Under the pieces are notes generated by a model. It was not told the DNA's origin and did no database searches. It was given only the letters and a program-made list of their open reading frames with translations. Of a DNA stretch of 64,000 bases, positions 9,575 through 20,192 are shown in pieces. Both the position numbers and the translations under genes were made by a program. Position 1 is the stretch's first letter, and every line of letters starts with the position of its first letter. The DNA lies in NCBI GenBank assembly GCA_030220185.1, contig JASPKZ010010276.1, forward strand, positions 470,501-534,500, given 5' to 3'. The stretch is from Diploptera punctata. Taxonomy: Eukaryota > Arthropoda > Insecta > Blattodea > Blaberidae.

Positions 9575-9880
9575 AGATTAACTAGTGGCATGTGGTTAGC
9601 ACATCGCCTCAATGAGACATCTAGTAGGCAACTAATGTACTACTTGGGTGGATAAAGGTGGTTAAATTTTGCACAGAGGCCTTTTTATTCAGACTTTCGG
9701 TTATTTTACGAGCCTATAAATGTTCATACTCGGAATCCGAAGCTTAAAATATTTCCCGGAGAACATGTCCCTTGTATTTTTTCATCCTAAAAATGCGTGG
9801 GCCTCGTCCGGTTTTGAACTCGCGTCCCTTGGGACTAGATGCAAGTAACATAACCACTAGATCACAGCGGCCTGCATACA
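9575..9880 (-). mobile_element. SINE-3 copy (tRNA-derived)
   Basis: On the minus strand the head reads GGCCGCTGTGATCTAGTGGT (A-box region) and then GCGAGTTCAAAACCGG (B-box region). The body runs GGATGAAAAAATACAAGGG, TCCGGGAAATATTTTAAG and GCTCGTAAAATAACC. The copy at 31886-32275 shares this order of blocks, which defines the family. It is diverged, and the 3' end is placed by comparison with that copy. Confidence 0.65.
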
Positions 9881-10834
9881 AATCTAAATATCATCTACTA
9901 ATTTGGAATTAAACAGTGCTAGAACATCAGTTTATATAATTTGGAATTTAACAATGGTATAACATCAATTAATATATTTTGCTTCTACCGTAAAACATGG
10001 GTACATTTTAGCCACCCATATTTATAAAAGAGTTGAACAACTTATACAGACAACCAACTTACAAAAAAAAATTATTATTCATAGAGTGTTTGTCCAATAA
10101 TCTGTAGACATATAGAAATAAGGGAAAAAATTAAAAAAACAGGAAAATAGCACAAAAAGTATTTAATCGCATAAAAAAGAAAATACGAATTAAAATTAAA
10201 ATTTGAATTCAGTTTCTTTCTTTGACTTGTTACTTGCACACTCGTCTTAAAAAAAGATCACGCTGTTCACTAGAAGCTGAGTGAATAAACTACTGCCTCT
10301 GGAAATTTCTAGAACTGTTCCAAAAAAAAAAAAAACTATCATATTACATAGTTATTCACTGCAAAACTGTTTTCTGAAACTAGTCGAGCAAAATAAAAAT
10401 ATGCCCTCGCTGGTGGATTAAAAATACAATTATAAAATACACTTAACACTGTAATCATATTAGGGAATTCAGATATATTGAGATTTCTAACAAAAGGGAG
10501 GCAGATAGCATCAAGACAAGTGTGAGCTATTCTTTTATCTTCAGGAGTTACCGTTACTTGGGCACATCACGGATTACTAGAAAATAATTATAATCAAGAT
10601 CTTGGAATATTGACACTTATTCATGGGTATATGGTTCAAGATGGCCACTATAGACAAGTTAAAAGTATTAAGAAAATATAGCCACTGAATTTGAAAATTT
10701 GAAAAACTTCCAAGATGCACAGTAGGTCAGAATACATAGTAGGTCATGAATAAACTCCTATTGTGATTCCACAGAAATGTGATCAACTTTGGCAGGTGAT
10801 CAGCTAACAAGAATGGCTAACTTCGCAGATTTTA

Positions 10835-10835
<1 letters not shown>
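9881..10835. other. AT-rich stretch, no gene seen
   Basis: No ORF with recognisable motifs and no repeat termini found. Confidence 0.5.
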
Positions 10836-10908
<73 letters not shown>

Positions 10909-10931
10909 TATTATTACTATTATTATTATTA
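10836..10931. repeat. (ATT)n microsatellite
   Basis: Long ATT repeat with a few C and extra T interruptions, adjoining a LINE 3' fragment. Confidence 0.9.
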
Positions 10932-11095
10932 CTTTGGAATGGATTCCACCTGGGAAAGGAAAGATATGTCGACAAAGATTTACATGGATGGATGATGTAA
11001 GAAAAGATATGAGGGAGATAGGTCTGGAAGATTTGGAATGGGAAGGTAGAGAAGAATGGAGAAAGAATATAAAAATTTAAAAAGATTCGGGCACA
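10932..11095 (+). pseudogene. LINE 3' fragment (EWRxKI-type tail)
   Basis: The frames give LEWIPPGKE, then a degraded GRP-type block, MDDVRKDMREIGLEDLEWEG and REEWRKNIK, followed by a stop. The layout matches the LINE tails at 45556-45769 and 60116-60515. Confidence 0.6.
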
Positions 11096-11379
11096 GGAAG
11101 ATGTTTTATTGCATGTAAATCTGTTTATAAATAATAATTATTATAATTATAGTAATATTAATAATAATTATTAATTATTATTGTTATTATTATATTAAAT
11201 TTTGAAAATATCGAAACGATATAGGTTACAGAGTGATTTAATAAAAGAGTACGGTATACGATCTGCTGATTGAGTTCCGTGGTATATGACATCAATTTCT
11301 GGCGTCTAAATTAGCTATGTATCAGAATTAATTAGATTTGCGATACTAAATACATGAAGCAAATAAATGATTGGATCAC

Positions 11380-11620
11380 AAAATAATTACTGAAATGAGA
11401 AACGAATTGAACATAGAACCAATTACAACATTAATAGATAACATAGAATGAATTGGAGAGAACATGTCCTACGAATGCCAAGCACTGGTATGGCAAGAAC
11501 TGTTTTATATTATAATCCGAGGGGACAAGAAATATGGGTCGATTTTCAGAAAGAAGGCGTGAGAAATTTTGAGTCGGAACAGGCCAACAGGTCTTATCCT
11601 TGAATACGATGATAATGACT
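11380..11620 (+). pseudogene. RTE-A-type LINE, 3' fragment
   Basis: The remnant reads EMRNELNIEP, NWREHVLRMPSTGMARTV, YYNPRGQEIWVDFQKEGV. The end has the clade hairpin GGCC/GGTC (11582-11593), then TTATCC and GATGATAAT. Upstream parts are missing. Confidence 0.65.
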
Positions 11621-12262
11621 ATTTAACTCATGCCCCAAATGGACTCAATGGCCAATCACGTTTCAATGATTTCTGTTTTACAACCAATCAGAGTCGTGTT
11701 TCACGAAATATTTATCAGTGTTATAATTACCATATTAAAGAAAGCTCCTCCTTTTTAATATTCTGAACAAGTTTGACCATTATTTTGCAGTGACTGAGCC
11801 CGTGAGAAATACGGCTACCAGATGGTATACATAGTGCATGAATGTCAACACATGCCGCATGCGGGAGTTAATATAAAAACATTTGTAGCAATTGATTATA
11901 CCACCAGAAAAAGAAACCACTGTTTGCACTTTCTTAAATGTATTTTTCCCAGGTAACAATCCAGAAAAATATAATTGTCATATTTACATCATACGACATC
12001 ACAAATGAATTAATATACAGTTTGATGTGTTTCATTTTTTCTCCACTAGAGAGCATTCTTACATTATTGCGTTCCTTTGGCAATAAATAGTATGATCTGG
12101 TTGCAGTGATAAACAAAAGAAGCAGATGAAGCATACCTATCGCTTCTCATTTGTTTTCAAACATCGCCGTTTGCATTAAATATATAAATATTTTAAATAA
12201 CTATAGTTAAATAATGATTTGTGAGTAAACAGCTTAATTTTATTCGTTAAATAGTCCTAACA
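11621..12262. other. Spacer, no gene seen
   Basis: Short open frames only. No repeat boundaries recognised. Confidence 0.45.
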
Positions 12263-12357
12263 AATGCCACTCTTGATTTCCAAACTATCTAGATAAATTC
12301 TCTCCTCACTTCGTGAGTCCTGAATTTATCGATAATTTGGAAATCACTCGTGGCATT
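12263..12357. repeat. 95-bp hairpin (inverted repeat)
   Basis: Arms of 38 bp (12263-12300 and about 12320-12357) pair with few mismatches; shared blocks are AATGCCAC, GATTTCCAAA and ATAAATTC. The loop itself contains CTCAC/GTGAG. It may be a small foldback MITE. Confidence 0.7.
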
Positions 12358-12541
12358 ACTTATGATAAAGAGTATTATTGTAAATTCACGAAAACACTAA
12401 TAATTACGAATATATTTTTTTAATGCACAGAATGTGTTAAAACTTGGGTCAAATTATCACATTGGTCGAAATGTAAACACAGTATTTGATGATATAAAAA
12501 TAAAAATTGTAAACGCATATATCAAGAATTATATATTCTTA

Positions 12542-12855
12542 GTCCACCGCTGTGGTATCGAGGTAGCGTGCTGCCTTGTTACGCAGCTGGCCCGGGTTCG
12601 ATCCCCGGTAGGGGCAGTTTTTCTGGGTGAGGTTTTTATCGGGTTTTTTCTCACCTGTAAGACAAATGTCAGGCCCAAACGGTCCCCGAAATCATATGGT
12701 CATTATCACCCTTATCATTATCATCTTCATCATCTTCCTGTGTGGAAAGCAACGGGAAGCTACCACACCTACAAATCCCTAGTAAAACTGGAAGCATAGC
12801 ATGAAAATGCTATGATTGCAGTGAAGGACCTGCCTTCGGGTAGATATGGATGGAT
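12542..12855 (+). mobile_element. SINE-1 copy
   Basis: The tRNA-derived head (GTCCACCGCTGTGG, then B box GGGTTCGATCCCCGG) is followed by the family body: CTGGGTGAGGTTTTTATCGG, TCACCTGTAAGACAAATGTC, CGAAATCATATGG, a CAT-rich stretch, then AGCATAGCATGAAAATGC. It ends in the hairpin CTGCC-TTCG-GGTAG and GGATGG. About 315 bp. It lacks the AAAACTTTAAGG segment present in sister copies. Confidence 0.85.
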
Positions 12856-13002
12856 ATATTCTTAATTGTTTCATGTACTTAGGATCGCAAATCCAATTAA
12901 TTCTGCTATGTACCTAATTGTGCCGCCAGGAATTGAGCCTATATTCAAGGAACTCAATCGGATATCGTATATACTGTTTTATTGAATCACTCTGTAGCCC
13001 AT

Positions 13003-13690
13003 AACTAACTCACTGGCTGTATCGAAGCCGTACGTTCATGGTCGCGTGGACATTAGTTCTCCACGCATCCCTAACCGAGCTAATGTTTTCCAGTCATTCC
13101 ATGTATAATCTACTTCCCTCAAATCATGGATAACGTTATTCTCCCATCTCATTCTTGTTCTACCAACTGAGCGTTTTCCCTCTGGTTTTCCTATAAGGAG
13201 CTTCCATGCACATCTTTCATTCCCCATTCGTGCCACTTAGCCTGCCCATCGGAGTTTACGAGACTTCACTGATCCTATTATATCTGGCTTCCTATACACA
13301 CCATGTAGCTCACTATTAATCAGTATTCTCCATTCACCTGTCTGTTCATCTCTTTTTGGCCCAAGAATTTTCCTAATAACTTTATTCTCAAATACGCGCA
13401 ATCATTTGTCCTCCCTTAAAGTAAGATTCCATGTTACGCATCCATATAATATAACTGATAGAATAACTGCTTTATATATTTTCAGTTTAACGTTTTTTGA
13501 AAGGAGTTTGGACGACAATAGTCCCTGTAATGCATGATAGCATGTATTTCCAGAATTGAGCCTATGTTTAATTTTTTGTGCATCTCGTTGATATTTGTTA
13601 TTATTGTTCCCAGATATTTGTATTATGCCACTTCCTAAAAATGTTCCTCATTTGTCAATAACTCATGTCGTTCTGATACTGTTAAAATTT
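13003..13690 (-). pseudogene. RTE-B LINE, diverged 5'-truncated copy
   Basis: The minus strand encodes the RTE-B C-terminal third in broken frames: MARMGNERCAWKLLIGKPEG, VGRTRMRWEN, DLREVDYTWNDW. The upstream parts of the family (the VILYG...TW region and the HRLNSGN-type region) are recognisable with many changes. The 3' end at the left has GATACAGCCAGTGAGTTAGT. It is an old copy. Confidence 0.75.
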
Positions 13691-14290
13691 AATATAACAA
13701 AAATCTAAATAGATATGCATGCATCAAGTTATGTGCTTAGATAGTTTTTTTTCCTTTTTTATGCTACGTAATTGGAAATGTGACTCATTTCAAATTACTA
13801 TAATGGTATTTTTTCCGCTTCAATTTGATTGGAACGGATTTTGGACAACTAGACAATAAAAAGTCTTAAACAGTTACTTAATTTCGTAGTGTAAATTAAT
13901 CAAAGTTCTCTCTCTGATTTCGGCTTAACACTAATTCAGAGCTTTTACAGTACGTGATGCATTGTATGTTCATCTAGCTGAGAAATTACTTGTTTATTGT
14001 GCGTTTTAATTATTGGAATAATTCGAATCATTGCATAGCAAAGGTGATGAATTAGTATAAATGGAAATCAAAGAGACGATTTTCCTTTGTTGAACAATTA
14101 TTGTTTATTGCCGTCTATACACGGCATCAATCAAATTGAAATTGGAAAATTGCTTGCGAATATTGTGTACATATGTTTTTCTTTAGATGTTGACAGTCAC
14201 GTTTCAAATACAGATGTGTGCATTGGATAGTTGTAATCAAATTTAAAACTTGTCGCATGGAATTCAACAATTTTAGTATAACGTAAGTGA
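13691..14290. other. Spacer, no gene seen
   Basis: AT-rich with no repeat termini or coding motifs recognised. Confidence 0.45.
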
Positions 14291-14306
14291 ACGTAATTAC
14301 TACAAT

Positions 14307-14353
14307 AACAATAATAATAATAATAATAATAACAATAATAATAACAATAACAA
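14307..14353. repeat. (AAT/AAC)n microsatellite
   Basis: Imperfect AATAAC repeat. Confidence 0.85.
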
Positions 14354-14354
14354 T

Positions 14355-14505
14355 AAACTTCTGGATGCAAGAAATAAAAACTGGAATTAGAACAAGATGA
14401 CTGGAGGATAAAAAATAAATGGATAAAGACGAGTGAGGAAGGAAAATAAAACTTGAGGCAAAGAAAGATGTGTGAACATAGATTATCTGTATATAAATAA
14501 AATAC
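14355..14505 (+). pseudogene. LINE 3' fragment (WMQEI-type tail)
   Basis: The frames give FWMQEIKTGIRTR, LED, KWIKTSEEGK, RQRKMCEHRLSVYK. The same tail occurs in the copies at 45556-45769 and 60116-60515. It is short and broken by stops. Confidence 0.55.
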
Positions 14506-14642
14506 AAATAATAACAATGCTTTAATTAATCTGGCAGATTTAAAGCCATAATACCTTCTCTTCTACTCAACCAGCGAATAATACAATAATACAAAAATTA
14601 TATACGCGAATAATAGAATATTATAAAAAATATATACTTATT

Positions 14643-14655
14643 ACAATTGAAAATA
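14643..14655 (+). repeat. Target duplication of SINE-2, left copy
   Basis: ACAATTGAAAATA, repeated exactly at 15001-15013. It fixes the SINE-2 limits at 14656-15000. Confidence 0.85.
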
Positions 14656-15000
14656 GTCCCGCGCCGTAGCCGAGCGGTTAAGGTAGGAAGCCTTGGCGCA
14701 GAGCTACGGGACTTGCGCTGGTTCGAGTCTCCATGGGGGAAGAAATTTTCTCATGGTATTTCGGCCAGTATGGGACCGGTGCCCACCCAGCATCGTGAGG
14801 CAATTGGGTAGCTACAATAAGTAGCGGCTCCAGGTTGAGGAACCAGCTATAACGGCTGGGGGACTCAACATGCTAACCACATGTCACCCCTACACTGGCT
14901 GTTGATCATCTGCCTCTGTGATTGACACATGTGGATGTGAAGGGCCAGCAGCCGGCTGGTAAAAGGGCAACCGCTGAAAAGTGGAAAGACCCTCAATCGG
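14656..15000 (+). mobile_element. SINE-2 copy (tRNA-Ser/Leu-like head)
   Basis: The head has GTAGCCGAGCGGTTAAGG (A box), a long variable-arm-like part, and GGTTCGAGTCTCC (B box), as in class II tRNAs. The body then runs to a 3' end AACCGCTGAAAAGTGG, AAAGACCCTC. It is 345 bp with a 13-bp target duplication, so the copy is complete. A second copy lies at 58087-58430 on the minus strand. The 3' end matches the LINE at 57000-57407. Confidence 0.85.
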
Positions 15001-15033
15001 ACAATTGAAAATATTATTTAAAATATAGACTAA

Positions 15034-16265
15034 CTAGGAGATCATCAATGTGCATTTAGAAGAAACAGGTCTACAACAGATCAGATTTTTAGTATAAGAC
15101 AGATTTTAGAGAAGAAATGGGAATATGATGGTACTGTACATCAACTATATGTAGACTTCAAAAAAGCATATGATTCAATTAAGAGGGAGAAGTTATATAG
15201 TATCCTGCTGGAGTTCGGAATTCCTAAAACGTTAGTTAGACTTATACGAATGTGTCTAAATGGCTCAAAGAGTAGGGTGCGTGTAGGCAAACAGTTTTCA
15301 GACACTTTTGAAATCCAGAATGGGTTGAAGCAAGGAGATGCACTATCTCTTCTACTATTTAATTTTGTACTAGAACATGCCATTAAATCTTTAGAGCATG
15401 AGGAAGGCTTACAACTGAATGGTATTAATAAGCTGTTAGTTTATGCTGATGATGTAGTACTACTGGCCGATAGCGAGGAGATACTAAAGGCCAACACGCA
15501 CACACTTTCGAGTAACACTAAGAAATTAGGAGTGGAAGTAAATATCAGTAAAACTAAATATATGGTCGCACATAGAAATTCAGTATATAATGGAAATGGA
15601 CAGCTAATGACAAATGAGGGAAATTTTGAGGAAGTGGCTGAATTCAAATACCTAGTAACAATAATCACAAATAGGAATGAAATGCACAAAGAAATTAAAC
15701 ATAGGCTCAATTCTGGAAATGCATGCTATTATGCATTGCAGAGACTTTTGATGTCCCAAAACGTTAAGCTGAAAATATATAAAACTATTATTCTACCAGT
15801 TATATTATATGGGTGCGAAACATGGACTCTTACTTTAAGGGAGGAAAGGAGATTACGAGTAGTTGAGAATAAAGTTCTTAGGAAAATTTTTGGACCAAAG
15901 AGAGATGAACAGGCAGGTGAATGGAGAAGACTACATAACAATGAGCTACATGGTCTTTATAGGAAGCCAGATATAATAAGAACAGTTAAGTCTCGTAGAC
16001 TGCGATGGACAGGACATGTTGCGCGTATGGGGAATGAAAGACGTGCATGGAAGCTTCTTGTAGGAAAGCCAGAGGGAAAACGCCCAGTTAGTAGACCAAG
16101 AATGAGGTGGGAGAACAACATTAACTATGATTTGAGGGAAGTACGTTATACAGGAATGATTGGAAAGCATTAGCTCAGGATAGGAATGTATGGAGAGCTT
16201 ATGTCCGCGCGGCCATGAACCTTCGGGTTCGATAGTGCCAGTGAGTGAGTAAGTAAGTAAGTAAG
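15034..16265 (+). mobile_element. RTE-B LINE, 5'-truncated copy
   Basis: A target duplication TAGACTAA (15026-15033 and 16266-16273) defines the copy. The frame is open from 15034 to 16173, covering reverse transcriptase from DHQCAFRRNRSTTDQ through VDFKKAYDSIKRE, GLKQGDALSLLLFNF, LLVYADDVVLLAD and YGCETWTL to the RPRMRWEN tail. Compared with the copies at 16554 and 49165 it lacks four codons before NVKLKIYK, and a 1-bp loss near 16151 shifts the frame so the last residues are lost. The 3' tail is (GTAA)n. It is inserted in the CR1-C 3' UTR. Confidence 0.85.
15250..16173 (+). CDS. Partial reverse transcriptase (RTE-B)
   Basis: This is the longest Met-started part of the open frame in the truncated RTE-B. 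It keeps the catalytic YADD motif but lacks the endonuclease and the N-terminal RT part. There is no promoter context of its own, so a functional product is unlikely. Confidence 0.6.
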   Translation: MCLNGSKSRVRVGKQFSDTFEIQNGLKQGDALSLLLFNFVLEHAIKSLEHEEGLQLNGINKLLVYADDVVLLADSEEILKANTHTLSSNTKKLGVEVNISKTKYMVAHRNSVYNGNGQLMTNEGNFEEVAEFKYLVTIITNRNEMHKEIKHRLNSGNACYYALQRLLMSQNVKLKIYKTIILPVILYGCETWTLTLREERRLRVVENKVLRKIFGPKRDEQAGEWRRLHNNELHGLYRKPDIIRTVKSRRLRWTGHVARMGNERRAWKLLVGKPEGKRPVSRPRMRWENNINYDLREVRYTGMIGKH

Positions 16266-16541
16266 TAGACTAAATAAATCACAATAGGGATGTGGTCTGA
16301 TTTAGCTGACGCTAAAAAAATGGAATAGAAATAAAATATAGTAAGAAAAGCTTTTTAGGTGAACATTTATAGGTATATACTAAATGCTGTACAAGGTTGT
16401 TGCCTAGGCCTATGTGGAACTTAAGATATCAGTTAATTTGATGAAAACAATGATAGTGGATGACCGTCATTCACATGACTGAGAAGTGAGTTCTATGCTA
16501 TAGTCATATATCGTGTATGATTCAGAGTATATACATATCCT

Positions 16542-16553
16542 GTGTTGTGGTAT
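16542..16553 (+). repeat. Target duplication of RTE-B, left copy
   Basis: GTGTTGTGGTAT, repeated exactly at 19827-19838. It fixes the element at 16554-19826, so the first base of the LINE is the C at 16554. Confidence 0.9.
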
Positions 16554-16590
16554 CCCTCCATGGTATCTTTACCTTGTCGTGGTGGAGTGG
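16554..16590 (+). ncRNA. 5'-terminal RNA fold of RTE-B (HDV-like ribozyme candidate)
   Basis: CTCC (16556-16559) can pair with GGAG (16584-16587). An 11-nt 5'-side bulge leads to an inner 3-bp stem ACC (16571-16573)/GGT (16581-16583) with loop TTGTCGT. It aligns with the start of RTE-A, where the outer stem is CCCCC/GGGGG. A further hairpin (GGTAGC/GCTGCC, about 16626-16640) could be a P4. The target duplication places the fold exactly at the transcript start, where self-cleaving ribozymes of other LINEs sit. The full pseudoknot is not proven, and a 5' C is unusual. Confidence 0.5.
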
Positions 16591-16756
16591 CTTGCGTGCT
16601 TAAATGATCTTGAGAGCTATGCCGGCGGTAGCATTGCTGCCGATAGGGTTACCCATGCCGGACTGGTCGAAGGTGATAAGCCAGACGAAAAAAGTACCTT
16701 GGGCGAAAGACTGACGATCTTTCACCGTAAAAATACAACAGTCAAGAAATGCGGAC

Positions 16757-17455
16757 ATGGGTTCATCTGGGGTAAAATTTTCCGGAGGTCAAATAGTCCC
16801 CCATTCGGTTCTCCGGGCGGGGACTACTTCAGGGAACCCATGCCAAAGGCTCAAACACAGGGACATGTTCCTAGGAACATGGAATGTTAGGACTTTATAC
16901 AATAGCGGGGCACTAGAGATATTAACGCGGGAATTGGATAAATCGCCCTTGGATATAGTCGCTTTACAGGAAGTTAGGTGGCCAGGAGAAGGTAGTCAGG
17001 AATCAGGAAGCTTTGCGTTATACTACGGGGGTGCAGAAAGACCTGCATTTGGAACGGGTTTTTTAGTCAGAAGGAGGATCCTATCCGCTATCCGAGATAT
17101 TAAGTTTGTTAGTGATAGGATATCATACATAATTCTAAAGGGTAAACGACATGATTTTATAATTGTAAATGTACATGCCCCCACAGAAGATAAAGATGAC
17201 AAGATCAAGGATGAGTTCTATGAAGAATTAGAATGCTTATTTGATAGCCTTTCACGATATCATATGAAAATTGTCTTAGGAGATTTTAATGCAAAAGTGG
17301 GGCGGGAAGATATATTCAAACCAACAATAGGCAAATTCAGTCTTCATGAAGATAGTAACGACAATGGCGTTAGATTAGTCACATTTGCCACATCGAAGAA
17401 TCTCATTGTTAAGAGCACAACATTTCAGCATAAGGATATTCATAAATACACCTGA
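16757..17455 (+). pseudogene. RTE-B endonuclease part, broken by a stop
   Basis: This frame encodes the APE endonuclease: GTWNVRTLYNSG, ALQEVRWPGEG, VNVHAPTED, VLGDFNAKVG. It ends at a TGA at about 17452, where context suggests a codon was lost to a nonsense change. The same frame continues at 17458-18025 with WNQIDHVLVD and SDHHLVRVKI, the last endonuclease motifs. The initiator could be an earlier or later Met; 16757 is the first in this frame. Confidence 0.75.
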
Positions 17456-17457
17456 AC

Positions 17458-18025
17458 GTCCCCAGATGGAGAAACTTGGAACCAGATAGATCATGTATTA
17501 GTGGATAAACGCTGGCGCAGTAGCATCATTGATGTTAGATCAGTTAGAGGGACAGACTGCAATTCGGATCATCATCTGGTCAGAGTGAAAATCAGACAAC
17601 GGCTATCGCTTATGAGAGGAACGAACGCTAATGATGATTCTGTAAAATATGAATTAAAAAACTTGAAAAATGATGAAATGCGACAAGAATACCAAATCAA
17701 AATTGCTAATAGATTTGAAGTACTGGAATCTTCAGATGACAATGTGGCAAACGAAGAAGAAACTGATATAAATAAAGAATGGGTGGCTATAAGAGATACT
17801 ATTAAATTGTCAGCATCAGAAAGCATTGGTTGTTTAAAAAAGAGGCAAAACAAGAAATGGTTTGATGAGGAATGTGTCGACATTGTAAAGAAAAGAAAGC
17901 TAGCAAAAATGAAATGGTTACACGAGCCAAATGAGGTAAATTTAGAGCAATTGGGTAGTGTTAGACGGGAAACCACCAAGTTACTAAAGAGTAAAAAGAG
18001 GGAATATTTGAGAGAGAAAGATTAA
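17458..18025 (+). pseudogene. RTE-B endonuclease end and linker
   Basis: Same frame as 16757-17455. It holds the SDHH catalytic motif and a charged linker (KKRQNKKWFDEECVDIVKKR) typical of the region between endonuclease and reverse transcriptase. It runs into a stop at 18023-18025 because of a frame change relative to 18030 onward. Confidence 0.7.
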
Positions 18026-18035
18026 TGATCTTGAA

Positions 18036-19403
18036 ATGAATGCAAAAAATAGGAACATTAGAGAATTATATCAGGGAATTAGTATAGAGAAGAAAGGGTT
18101 TCAGGCTAGAACAAACATAATTCGGAATGAAAATGGGGATATGATTGCAGATTCTAGGAGTATATTAAATAGATGGAAAGGTTACTTTAATCAGCTATTA
18201 AATGTACATACAGAACAGGACATTGAGGAGGATAATTTACAGACAGCAGAAATGCTAGTCGCAGAGCCAAGTGCATTAGAGGTTGAAATGGCGATTGAAA
18301 AATTGAAGATGTATAAAGCATCAGGTTCAGATGAGATCCCAGCAGAACTGATAAAATCAGGGGGAGAAAAATTGATGGACAAGATACGCTGGTTGCTTAG
18401 TAAGATTTGGGAAAAAGAAGCTCTTCCAGATGAATGGAAGGAATCAATTATCATACCAATTTATAAGAAAGGAGATAAAACAGATTGCAACAACTACAGG
18501 GGCATCTCATTACTTTCAACTTCGTACAAAATTCTAACAAATATATTAGTAAGCAGACTTACTCCCTATATTGATGACATTCTAGGAGATCATCAATGTG
18601 CATTTAGAAGAAACAGGTCTACAACAGATCAGATTTTCAGTTTAAGACAGATTTTAGAGAAGAAATGGGAATATAATGGTACTGTACATCAACTATATGT
18701 AGACTTCAAAAAAGCATATGATTCAATTAAGAGGGAGAAGTTATATAGTATCCTGCTGGAGTTCGGAATTCCTAAAAAGTTAGTTAGACTTATACGAATG
18801 TGTCTAAATGGCTCAAAGAGTAGGGTGCGTGTAGGCAAACAGTTTTCAGACACTTTTGAAATCCAGAATGGGTTGAAGCAAGGAGATGCACTATCTCCTT
18901 TACTATTTAATTTTGTACTAGAGCATGCCATTAAATCTTTAGAGAATGAGGAAGGCTTACAACTCAATGGTATTAATAAGCTGTTAGTTTATGCTGATGA
19001 TGTAGTACTACTGGCCGATAGCGAGGAGATACTAAAGGCCAACACCACGCACACACTATTGAGTAACACTAAGAAATTAGGACTGGAAATAAATATCAGT
19101 AAAACTAAATATATGGTCACACGTAGAAATTCAGTATATAATGGAAGTGGACAGCTAATGACAAATGAGGGAAATTTTGAGGAAGTGGCTGAATTCAAAT
19201 ACCTAGGAACAATAATCACAAATAGGAATGAGATGCAAAAAGAAATTAAACATAGGCTCAATTCTGGAAATGCATGCTATTATGCATTGCAGAGACTTTT
19301 GATGTCCCAACTCCTTTCAAAAAACGTTAAGCTGAAAATATATAAAACTTATTTATTCTACCAGTTATATTATATGGATGCGAAACCTGGACTCTTACTT
19401 TAA
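18036..19403 (+). pseudogene. RTE-B reverse transcriptase part
   Basis: 455 codons: KASGSDEIPAELIK, IYKKGDKTDCNNYRGIS, CAFRRNRSTTDQ, LYVDFKKAYDS, GLKQGDALSPLLFNF and YADDVVLLAD are the ordered RT motifs with the catalytic Asp pair. A small insertion near 19350 shifts the frame in KTIILP. The remaining tail (YGCETW-like through RPRMRWEN to LRVR, 19380-19801) continues in other frames, with an open part at 19592-19801. Confidence 0.8.
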
Positions 19404-19838
19404 GGGAGGAAAGGAGATTACGAGTATTTGAGAATAAAGTTCTTAGGAAAATTTTTGGATCAAAGAGAGATGAACAGACAGGTGAATGGAGAAGACTACA
19501 TAACAATGAACTACATGGTCTTTATAGGAAGCCAGATATAATAAGAACAGTTAAGTCTCGTAGACTGCGATGGGCAGGACATGTTGCGCGTATGGGGAAT
19601 GAAAGACGTGCATGGAAACTTCTTGTAGGAAAGCCAGAGGGAAAACGCCCAGTTGGTAGACCAAGAATGAGGTGGGAGAACAACATTAACTATGATTTGA
19701 GGGAAGTAGATTATACAGGGAATGATTGGAAAGCATTAGCTCGGGATAGGGATGTATGGAGAGCTTATGTCCGCGCGGCCATGAACCTTCGGGTTCGATA
19801 GTGCCAGTGAGTTAGTTAGTTAGTTAGTGTTGTGGTAT

Positions 19839-20192
19839 AGAAAGAAAATTTGTATCTTATGATCTTGTGCCTAAATTGTGATGAGCCGATATATTTTGAA
19901 AGCTAGTTGATAAATAACTTGTTAAATGTGAGTACAGAATATGGAGTAGGAAAACATGTGAATGTAGAATTATTCGGTCGTTTAGATATAGCCATGATAA
20001 TGCCTCAAATGAAGGAGACACGTGGTCATAACGACGGAGATTGAATACAAATTTGTCAGGTAGATCAGTTGTCAGATTAGTCAGTAATAATCTCAGTAAT
20101 CGAAGTGTTGCATTATAAGAGTCTGTGAAAGTATTTGTTTTAATTTATTGGGAAGGAAATTTCTAAATCTATGTAGGAGTGAACAATTAAAA
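19839..20192 (-). pseudogene. CR1-C LINE, C-terminal segment
   Basis: The minus strand reads in mixed frames NLTTDLPDKFVFNLRRYDH, SPSFEALSWLYLNDR, ILHSH and TSYLSTSF, the post-RT region of CR1/Jockey LINEs. It joins on to 16553-16274 once RTE-B is removed. Confidence 0.65.

Larger units (their letters stand above)
16554..19826 (+). mobile_element. Full-length RTE-B LINE
   Basis: Length 3,273 bp with a 12-bp target duplication on both sides. Order: structured 5' end, leader of about 200 bp, endonuclease, reverse transcriptase, RPRMRWEN tail, UUCG-capped hairpin (19783-19796), GATAGTGCCAGTGA and a (GTTA)n tail. The coding frame is damaged by one stop near 17452, a frame change near 18010 and another near 19350. 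It is inserted in the minus-strand CR1-C LINE. Other copies in the window are all 5'-truncated. Confidence 0.9.

Noticed and set aside
10836..10931. Poly-tyrosine/leucine proteins in ATT repeats (also 9249, 51373, 50890)
   Set aside because: Open frames produced by trinucleotide repeats; no start context or conserved flanks.
12434..12799. Frames inside SINE-1 copies (also 20093, 46742, 47003, 53023, 61608)
   Set aside because: They recur because the SINE is repeated and are open by chance; no protein family.
14656..14735. tRNA-Ser/Leu-like gene
   Set aside because: A and B boxes are good but no closed acceptor stem follows, and the sequence continues into a repeated SINE body found again at 58087-58430.
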